Shown here in pieces: positions 11,826 to 17,230 of a stretch of 17,230 nucleotides of DNA. Every line of letters starts with the position of its first letter. Position 1 is the stretch's first letter. The notes under the pieces are model-generated. The model made no database searches. It saw only the letters and a program-made list of their open reading frames with translations, and had not been told where the DNA came from. The DNA is from JBEKHI01 sp050012355 (GTDB lineage: Bacteria; Actinomycetota; Actinomycetes; Streptosporangiales; Streptosporangiaceae), in NCBI GenBank assembly GCA_050012355.1, contig JBEKHI010000153.1, positions 1 to 17,230 on the forward strand, given 5' to 3'. Position numbers and translations under genes: made by a program.

Positions 11826-14543
11826 TCAGTCCGCGCCCAGTGCCCCGGCCTTGGCGAGCATGGCCGCCAGCTCGGCCCGGGAGGTGATCCCGAGCTTAGG
11901 AAACATCCGGTACAGGTGGGATCCGACGGTTCGGTGGGACATCAGCAGGCGCTCGCCGATCTCGCGGTTGGACAGCCCGTCCTGCACCATCCGCGCGATC
12001 TGCCGTTCCTGAGCGGTGAGCTGGTCCAGCCGGCCCGTTCCGGCAACCCGGCGGGTTTCTCCCGAGGCCCGCAGCTCGGCGTCCGCCCGGTCCCGCCAGG
12101 CGCGCGCTCCGAGCGCGTCCAGGATGTCGCGGGCGGTCCGCAGGTGCTCGCGTGACCGGGCGGGCTGCCGGTGGCGGCGCAGCCAGCCGCCGTATTCCAG
12201 CTTCAGCCGGGCGTAGTGGAACGGCCAGCTCCGCAGCTCCTGCGTCAGCACCTGCTGGAAGGTCTGCCCGGCCGCCTCGTCGTCGGCGAGCATGGCGGCG
12301 GCGAACGCGAGGCTGACGGCCACCACCGGTGCGGGTTTCCCGGTCGTCGAGGCGGTGATCTTTTCGATCAGCTCGCGGGCTTGCTCGCGGTGACCGCTAT
12401 GGCGAGCCGCGTCGGCCAGGTCCCCGATGTGATACATCCGCAGCAGGTGGTTGTACGAGGTGTCGGCCGGATCGAAGATCCGCACCAGATGCTCGTACGC
12501 CTCCTGGTAATCCCGGCGGCCGAGCGCGGCCAGGCCGCGGGCGGCCTGCAGCTGGGCCAGGCTGGACGAGATGCCCGCGGGCAGCAGGAACTGTTCGGCC
12601 TCAGCGGTTATCCGCTCGGTTTCCGCGTCGAGGCCGAGCGGCGCGGTGCCAAGCGCCTTGGCGACCTGGGACTTGGCGACCCACCGGCGCTGTCCCGTCT
12701 CGGCGGCGACGCGTTCGCTTTCCTCGGAAGCGGCGATGGCGTCGGCCCAGCGGGCGGAGTACGCCGCTGAGGAGGCGTCGTAGTTGAGGACGCGTACGAG
12801 CAGGCCGAGCCGCCCTTGCCGGCGAAGCTGGGGGATCGCCGCCCCGAGCAGCGTACGTGCCTGGTCGAAGGCACCAAGGACCATGGCGGCCAGGCCGAGG
12901 TGAGTGAGCTGGACCGCGTCGAGGCTGGCGTCCCGAGACAAGACGGTGAGGTTAGCCCGGACCGTCGTGCCGTGGAGATCCGGAGCGGCGAAAGCCAGTG
13001 CGGACTGCAGGGCCGGGTTCAGCGGGTCACCAGCGAGCTCCAACGCCGCCTCGGCCACGAGCAGCCGCAGGTGCCGTCCGGGGTCGGCCCACCAGCACCG
13101 CCGGGCCGCCCCCACCAGCAGCTCCATTGCGAGACCCGGTTGTCCGCCGGCCGCGGCCTGGCGGGCAAGCTCGGTCAGGTACCGGATGCGCCCGGCGCCC
13201 TCGGACAGGCCGGTCTCGATGCTTTCCTGCAGCAGCGCGAGCCGGGCACGATCTGGCAGGTCCAGCGCGGCCCCCTCGACGGATTGAGCCAGCCGGTCGA
13301 CGAGCGCGGGGCGGCCAAGTTGCCAGGCGAGCTGCGCGGCCCGCAGCAGCCGGCTGTTGCGGGCCGCCGGGTCAAGGCTGAGTTCGACGGCGCGCTCCAG
13401 GGCGGTGACCGCCACGCTGAGCGCGGCCCGCCGCTCGGCGCGGGACGCGGCCTCGTCAAGCTCGGCGGCCACGTTCTCGTCCGGGCCGAGCGCGGCGGCG
13501 GCCCGGTGCCAGGCCCGCCGGTCGGACTGACCTGCCAGCACCGCCGCGAGCGCCTGGTGGGCAGCCGTGTTCTTGTCGAGGCCCGCTCGGTATTCGATGG
13601 CCGAGCGGACCAGCGGATGACGGAATCGCAGCCAGCCAGGACCGGCGTCCACTAGGCGGGCGGCGATCGCCGGCGCGACCGTCTCGGTGGTGAGCGGCGA
13701 ACCAGCGACCCGGGCGGACGCCTCCAGGGTCTCGCTCAGCGTGCCGCCTTCGTTCAGCGCGGCGACGAGCACGACGGTCCTGGTGTCCTCCGGCAACTCG
13801 CTCCACCTGGCCCCGAACGCCTTTTCAATACGGTAGGTGACAGCCGCGCCGCCCCTGATGGTGAGCGGACCCGGGTCCGCGCAGCCGGAAAGCTCGCTCA
13901 GCGCCAGCGGGTTGCCAAGCGACGCGTCCAGGATCTCGCGGCGCGCCGCGGCGCCCAGTCCGGGAGCGACCGCGTCGAGCAACTGCCCGGCGGCTTCTTC
14001 GCTGAGCCCGCCCAGCCGTAGTTCCTCCAGGCCCGCCTCCAGCAGGGGTAGCTGATAGCCGTCGCGGGCGGTGCATAGCAGGGTGATGGGTTCGCCGTCG
14101 ACCCGCCGCCCGAGGAAGGCGAGGACTTCGCAGCTGGGCGGATCCAGCCAGTGGGTGTCGTCGGCAAGCACGAGAAGCGGCTGGCAGCCCGCGGCCATGG
14201 TCAGCAGGTCGGTGACCGCTATCGCCACCAGGAACCGGTCGGGTACGTGATCGGTGTCCTTCCCGAAGGCCGAGTCGATGGCGCCTCGCTGCGGGCCAGG
14301 CAGGTCGCCGATATCCTCGCGCAACGGGCGCAGCAGCTGGTGCAGCCCGGCGTATGGCAGGTGGGATTCGGCCGGGACCCCGGTCGCGGCGAGGACTTTC
14401 ATGTCTTGCTCGATCGCGAATCGCCTGGCGGCCGCGATAAGCGTCGACTTGCCGATGCCGGGGTCGCCGACTAGGACCAGCGCCCCGCCGTTTTGGACAA
14501 GGCCCTTGATCACCCGCTGCTCGTGATCGCGCCCCAGGAGCAT
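11826..14543 (-). CDS. LAL-type LuxR family transcriptional regulator
   Basis: A 905-residue regulator of standard LAL length. The ATPase domain starts at once (LLGRDHEQRVI) with Walker A GDPGIGKS at 26-33 and Walker B PLLVLADD at 122-129 followed by THWLD. The typical inter-motif segment SHLPYAGLHQLLRPL is present. A long alpha-helical TPR-like middle follows, ending in a LuxR helix-turn-helix (about 842-900) with LTAQERQIARMVQDGLSNRE and SHRTVGSHLYRMFPKLGI. The HTH closely resembles that of the next regulator (NREIG.RL..S.RTV.SHLYR.FPKLG), so the two are probably paralogues. ATG 14543-14541 lacks a clear Shine-Dalgarno but fits the usual family N-terminus. The flanking alpha/beta hydrolase on the same strand is a possible target. 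The ligand is unknown. Confidence 0.92.
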   Translation of the reverse strand: MLLGRDHEQRVIKGLVQNGGALVLVGDPGIGKSTLIAAARRFAIEQDMKVLAATGVPAESHLPYAGLHQLLRPLREDIGDLPGPQRGAIDSAFGKDTDHVPDRFLVAIAVTDLLTMAAGCQPLLVLADDTHWLDPPSCEVLAFLGRRVDGEPITLLCTARDGYQLPLLEAGLEELRLGGLSEEAAGQLLDAVAPGLGAAARREILDASLGNPLALSELSGCADPGPLTIRGGAAVTYRIEKAFGARWSELPEDTRTVVLVAALNEGGTLSETLEASARVAGSPLTTETVAPAIAARLVDAGPGWLRFRHPLVRSAIEYRAGLDKNTAAHQALAAVLAGQSDRRAWHRAAAALGPDENVAAELDEAASRAERRAALSVAVTALERAVELSLDPAARNSRLLRAAQLAWQLGRPALVDRLAQSVEGAALDLPDRARLALLQESIETGLSEGAGRIRYLTELARQAAAGGQPGLAMELLVGAARRCWWADPGRHLRLLVAEAALELAGDPLNPALQSALAFAAPDLHGTTVRANLTVLSRDASLDAVQLTHLGLAAMVLGAFDQARTLLGAAIPQLRRQGRLGLLVRVLNYDASSAAYSARWADAIAASEESERVAAETGQRRWVAKSQVAKALGTAPLGLDAETERITAEAEQFLLPAGISSSLAQLQAARGLAALGRRDYQEAYEHLVRIFDPADTSYNHLLRMYHIGDLADAARHSGHREQARELIEKITASTTGKPAPVVAVSLAFAAAMLADDEAAGQTFQQVLTQELRSWPFHYARLKLEYGGWLRRHRQPARSREHLRTARDILDALGARAWRDRADAELRASGETRRVAGTGRLDQLTAQERQIARMVQDGLSNREIGERLLMSHRTVGSHLYRMFPKLGITSRAELAAMLAKAGALGAD

Positions 14544-14658
14544 CTCAGTACTTCGTCCGTCGGGCGTCGGCTTCCGCGGTGGGCACTAACTCATCGTCGC
14601 GCCGCGGGCGGCCGCGTTCTATCACCCGAATATGTGAGGCCGGAGACCGGCTGGCTGG
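14544..14658 (-). other. Gap between the hydrolase stop and the LAL regulator start
   Basis: 115 bp without a gene. On the minus strand CATATT (near 14632-14627) and TAGAAC (near 14618-14613) are possible -10 elements of the regulator, but neither has a clear -35. No hairpin stands out, so readthrough from the hydrolase gene is possible. Confidence 0.3.
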
Positions 14659-15354
14659 TCAGGCCAGCAGGGCCGCGGCGGCCGACTCGATCAGTCGGGT
14701 CACTTCGTCGGGGTGCGACACCATCGCGACGTGGCTGGAAGGAACCTCGATGGTGGTCGCGCCCATGCGGGTGGCGAACGCCCGCTCGGCGTCCGGCGGT
14801 ATCGCCTGGTCCTCGGTGGCGACCAGATACCAGGACGGCAGTGATTTCCACGCCGGGGTGCCCATCACGTCGGTGAAGGTGGAGCCTGCGAGCGCCTGCT
14901 GGGTGGCGTGCATGACCTTGGCGCGGACGGGGTCGACATCGGCGGCGAAGTGGCTTAGGTAGTCGTCTTCTGGCAGCCAGCCGAAGCCCTGCTTGTCGGT
15001 GGACAGGTGGGCCAGCGCCGGGGGAGTGGGTCCCTGGGAGAGCAGCGCGCCGAGGGATTCTCCCTCATCGATCGCGAAGGCGGCGATGTAGACCAGGGCG
15101 GCCGCGTTGGGCGCGTCGGTACCGAGCGCGGTGATGATCTGTCCGCCGTAGGAGTGCCCGGCGATAACCGTGGGGCCGTCCTGGAGGTCTAGGACCTCGC
15201 GCAGCCGAGCGACGTCGTCGGCGAGTGAGCTCAGCGGGAACTGCGGCGCCGTCACGTGGTAGCCGCCGGCCTGCAGGCGCTCGATGACACCGCTCCACGA
15301 CGAACCGTCTGCCCAGGCGCCGTGCACGAGGACGATGTTGGGCCGGGTATCCAT
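14659..15354 (-). CDS. Alpha/beta hydrolase (esterase-like)
   Basis: A 231-residue cytoplasmic alpha/beta hydrolase. NIVLVHGAWADGSSW (6-20) holds the oxyanion HGAW motif, the nucleophile elbow is GHSYGG with Ser68, the acid is Asp182 in VATEDQAIPP, and the catalytic His is H208 in SSHVAMVSHPDEV. The layout and length fit the short hydrolases of the salicylate-esterase/haloperoxidase-like group widespread in actinobacteria; substrates are usually unknown. The ATG at 15354-15352 is supported by AAGGAG eight bases upstream. The longer open frame behind it is antisense to the divergent remnant and is rejected. The LAL regulator gene starts 115 bp downstream on the same strand. A decayed divergent paralogue lies next to it. 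Confidence 0.9.
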   Translation of the reverse strand: MDTRPNIVLVHGAWADGSSWSGVIERLQAGGYHVTAPQFPLSSLADDVARLREVLDLQDGPTVIAGHSYGGQIITALGTDAPNAAALVYIAAFAIDEGESLGALLSQGPTPPALAHLSTDKQGFGWLPEDDYLSHFAADVDPVRAKVMHATQQALAGSTFTDVMGTPAWKSLPSWYLVATEDQAIPPDAERAFATRMGATTIEVPSSHVAMVSHPDEVTRLIESAAAALLA

Positions 15355-15424
15355 ATCGGCGGCTCCTTCTGATGGTCGTTTCGCCCCATGCTCGCTGACT
15401 GGACGGTGCTGAGGTATCCGTCTG

Positions 15425-15972
15425 ATGACTGCATCCCGCCGCTTAGCCGGGATGCAGTCAGGTCCCTGATCAGGTGCGGTCAGTTGACCGATACCGCGGT
15501 TGTGGCGGTGATCATCCCGGTCACGCAGACAGCGTTCGCGGGTACGACGGCACCCGCCGTGACCCGTTCGGTCAGCGGCGGGACCAAGCCCACCATCGTC
15601 TTGGTGCACGGCGCCTGGGCTGACAGCTCTAGCTGGGACGCGGTTGTCAGCCGCCTGCAGCGCGACGGCTATACGTCGACGTGCCGCCGAACCCGCTGGA
15701 GGGCCTGACCTACGACTCCGCCTATATCCGGGACTTCCTGGACACCATCTCTGGTCCGATCGTGCTGGTCGGGCATCATTGGACAGCTGGTCAGCGCGGT
15801 GCCGGGAACCTGCACGGGTGAGTCGAACCTGGATCTGGTGCCCTATCCGGACGCGCCGACCGGGGCGGTGGACGCCTACATCACCGAGATCAAGGCGCCG
15901 CACCTGTCGATGATCTCCGACCCGGGAGCGGTGACCAAGGTCATCCTCGAGGCCGTGCAAGCCACGACCTGA
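15425..15972 (+). pseudogene. Decayed secreted alpha/beta hydrolase, paralogue of the divergent neighbour
   Basis: Pieces of one hydrolase lie in successive frames. MTASRRLAGMQSGP (15425-15466) hits a stop, but one more base after GGTCCC would continue into LIRCGQLTDTAVVAVIIPVT, a signal peptide ending near TAFAG. Then TKPTIVLVHGAWADSSSWDA and VVSRLQRDGYT follow to about 15674. The next frame gives VDVPPNPLEGLTYDSAYIRD and GPIVLVGHHW to about 15783. A third frame gives NLDLVPYPDAPTGAVDAYIT, KAPHLSMISDPGAVTKVIL and a stop at 15970-15972. Compared with the intact neighbour, the nucleophile elbow (GHSYGG) is replaced by GHHW, and long stretches before the C-terminal His region are missing. The remnant therefore has at least three frameshifts plus internal deletions and cannot be active. 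Confidence 0.8.
15426..15460. repeat. Perfect 13-bp inverted repeat (hairpin) between divergent hydrolase genes
   Basis: TGACTGCATCCCG (15426-15438) and CGGGATGCAGTCA (15448-15460) are exact reverse complements with a 9-base spacer that itself contains GCTTAGC. The repeat overlaps the likely original start codon (15425) of the remnant on the right and lies 72 bp upstream of the intact hydrolase start on the left. It may be an operator, an attenuator-like hairpin or an inserted element end. Confidence 0.85.
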
Positions 15973-15990
15973 CGCTCGCGTTCTGGCCAT

Positions 15991-16019
15991 TTGCCCACGG
16001 CGACAGCAGGGCCTAGATT
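15991..16019 (+). promoter_or_regulatory. Promoter of the kinase gene, probably leaderless
   Basis: TTGCCC (15991-15996) and TAGATT (16014-16019) are separated by 17 bases, a good sigma-70-type pair for actinobacteria. The expected start of transcription, about 7-9 bases after the -10, falls on or next to the ATG at 16028. GAGG sits only one base before that ATG, too close to act as a Shine-Dalgarno. Confidence 0.5.
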
Positions 16020-16027
16020 CCTGAGGC

Positions 16028-17038
16028 ATGCGCAGCCCGCCAACTGACCTGGCGCCCGAGCGCCTGAGAATGGCGCTAGCGGAGAGCTGGCAACTGCGCG
16101 CCGGGTCGGTGGAGTACCGGCCGGTGGGCGGCGGCGGCCATCACTGGGTACTGACCGGCACGGACGGGCCGCGGCATTTCGTCACGGTCGATGATCTCGA
16201 CGACAAGGACTGGCTGGGCGATACGCGACAGGCGGTGTTCGAGGCACTGCGTCGCGCCCTGGGCACGGCCGCCGCGCTGCGGCACCAGGCGGGCCTGGAG
16301 TTCGTGGTGGCGCCGGTTCCGGCCAGGAATGGTGAACTGCTGCGCCGTCTTGACGGCCGGTATGCCGTTTCGGTCTTCCCCTTCCTGGCCGGCCGCTCGT
16401 ACCCGTTCGGCCCTTACCCGGATGAGCGGCTCCGCGGGCAGGCACTGGAGATGATCGCCGCGCTGCACCAGTCCACTGTCGCGGTCCGCGACCTGGCCGC
16501 TCCCCACGAGTTGACGTTCGCGGGCCGGGCGGACCTGGACGCTTTCCTTCTCGACCCTGGGCGCCGGTGGAACGGTGGGCCGTTCTCGCCAGCCGCCCAC
16601 CGGCTGGCGGCGCCCCGCGCCACCGATCTCGCCCGGCTCGTCGCGAGCTTCGGTCACCTAGCCGATGTCACCGCTCCGGCGCGAGGCAACCCGGTCATCA
16701 CCCATGGGGAGCCGCACCCGGCCAACCTCATGTCCGTAGGTGGTCGCCTGCTCCTGATCGACTGGGATACCGCCGCTCTCGCCCCGCCGGAACGTGACGT
16801 GTCCATGATCGTGGCCGGTCCCGGGGACACCGACCATTATCGGCAAACGGCTGGTCGTGAGCTCGATCCAGCCGTGATGATCCTGTACCGGCTGCGCTGG
16901 TACCTCGATGACCTGGGCAGCGCGATCCGCATGTTCCGCGGCCAGCACCTAGATACGCCCGACACCCGGCAGTGGCAGCAGGACCTGGCGCCCATGCTGG
17001 AGCGACTGCCTCATTGGCTGGACCTGCTGGAAGATTAA
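16028..17038 (+). CDS. Aminoglycoside phosphotransferase (APH)-fold kinase
   Basis: A 336-residue small-molecule kinase of the APH/choline kinase superfamily. YRPVGGGGHHWVLTG (30-44) occupies the nucleotide-binding loop and strand, and VFPFLAGRSYPFG (116-128) the hinge. The catalytic loop is ITHGEPHPANLMS (224-236) and the metal-binding loop is LLLIDWDTAALAPPERDVSM (241-260), with Asp245. The canonical catalytic HGD is HGE here (Glu228); I recall HGEPHP as usual in one actinobacterial subgroup, so it may still be active. Length is close to spectinomycin-type phosphotransferases, but resistance is not implied: many members act on metabolites. The start is ATG 16028, fitting a promoter eight bases upstream (leaderless). 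It converges on the VOC gene 25 bp downstream. Confidence 0.88.
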   Translation: MRSPPTDLAPERLRMALAESWQLRAGSVEYRPVGGGGHHWVLTGTDGPRHFVTVDDLDDKDWLGDTRQAVFEALRRALGTAAALRHQAGLEFVVAPVPARNGELLRRLDGRYAVSVFPFLAGRSYPFGPYPDERLRGQALEMIAALHQSTVAVRDLAAPHELTFAGRADLDAFLLDPGRRWNGGPFSPAAHRLAAPRATDLARLVASFGHLADVTAPARGNPVITHGEPHPANLMSVGGRLLLIDWDTAALAPPERDVSMIVAGPGDTDHYRQTAGRELDPAVMILYRLRWYLDDLGSAIRMFRGQHLDTPDTRQWQQDLAPMLERLPHWLDLLED

Positions 17039-17063
17039 GCCTCGGCGCTCAGGACGCACGTGG

Positions 17064-17230
17064 TCAGAGGGGCTGGAGCCGGGTGTGCAGCAGGCAGAAT
17101 TCGTTGCCTTCTGGGTCGGCCAGGACGTGCCAGCTCTCGGTTCCGGTCTGGCCGACGTCGGCGGTCTTGGCACCGAGAGCGAGCAGTCGCTCCAACTCGG
17201 CGTCCTGGTCGCGGTCGGTGGCGTTGACGT
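17064..17230 (-). CDS. VOC/glyoxalase-family protein, C-terminal part
   Basis: The last 55 or so residues of a protein whose start lies beyond the window. They read from NATDRDQDAELERLLALGAK through ADVGQTGTESWHVLADPEGN to EFCLLHTRLQPL and a stop at 17066-17064. The order of a helix with LERLLALGA, then a W.VL.DPEGNEFCL strand pair, is the C-terminal half of vicinal oxygen chelate domains (glyoxalase I, bleomycin resistance and relatives). The Glu in GNEFCL is the usual metal ligand position. In this subgroup the function is usually unknown. It converges on the kinase gene with a 25-bp gap. Confidence 0.85.
   Translation of the reverse strand, partial: VNATDRDQDAELERLLALGAKTADVGQTGTESWHVLADPEGNEFCLLHTRLQPL

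Noticed and set aside
15355..16029. 225-residue upstream extension of the alpha/beta hydrolase
   Set aside because: It is antisense to the decayed hydrolase, is Arg-rich, and a good Shine-Dalgarno precedes the ATG at 15354.
16949..17173. 74-residue minus-strand frame at the right edge
   Set aside because: It overlaps the kinase C-terminus; the neighbouring frame (17064-17230) gives a clear VOC-domain C-terminus instead.

Overview
The window is GC-rich DNA from an actinobacterium, most likely a soil filamentous lineage of the Streptomyces/Streptosporangiales kind. The evidence is strong G/C at third codon positions, GTG starts, a DUF574-type methyltransferase, two large ATP-binding LuxR (LAL) regulators and a bacterial G1 (eqolisin-type) peptidase. 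No tRNA, rRNA, IS element or CRISPR array was seen. The assignment is by inspection only.

Left part (1-5657). The edge holds a frameshifted, internally deleted remnant of an ABC transporter permease. It is followed by a compact aromatic-catabolism locus around an IclR regulator (2496-3269, minus). One arm runs leftward: a small cupin (1935-2399) and a flavin monooxygenase (397-1932). The other runs rightward as three genes with 4-bp start/stop overlaps: a second cupin (3344-3850), a meta-cleavage-product-type alpha/beta hydrolase (3847-4725) and an MhpB-type extradiol dioxygenase (4722-5657). Ring hydroxylation, meta-cleavage and C-C hydrolysis could all be encoded here. The lower-pathway hydratase, aldolase and dehydrogenase (MhpD/E/F type) are absent from the window, as is a class A MhpA hydroxylase.

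Middle (5658-8774). A 479-bp gap carries an AT-richer promoter-like island and then a leader with several nested inverted repeats and two mutually exclusive pairings around the Shine-Dalgarno sequence. It precedes a secreted G1-family glutamic peptidase with a long Thr/Pro linker (6137-7369). A strong hairpin terminator follows, then a DUF574 methyltransferase (7573-8403). On the opposite strand is a 76-residue conserved-looking protein (8544-8774) of unknown function.

Right part (8862-15354, minus strand). An alpha/beta hydrolase, two consecutive LAL-type LuxR regulators (905 and 819 aa) and an NTF2/SnoaL-like protein are colinear. The last overlaps its regulator by 4 bp. A 20-bp near-perfect palindrome lies between the two regulators. 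The downstream regulator lacks much of the segment normally found between Walker A and Walker B.

Right edge (15355-17230). A divergent, decayed secreted paralogue of the alpha/beta hydrolase (about 15425-15972) begins with a perfect 13-bp hairpin. Next come an aminoglycoside-phosphotransferase-fold kinase (16028-17038) with an apparently leaderless promoter, and the C-terminal part of a VOC/glyoxalase-family protein on the minus strand, cut by the window end.
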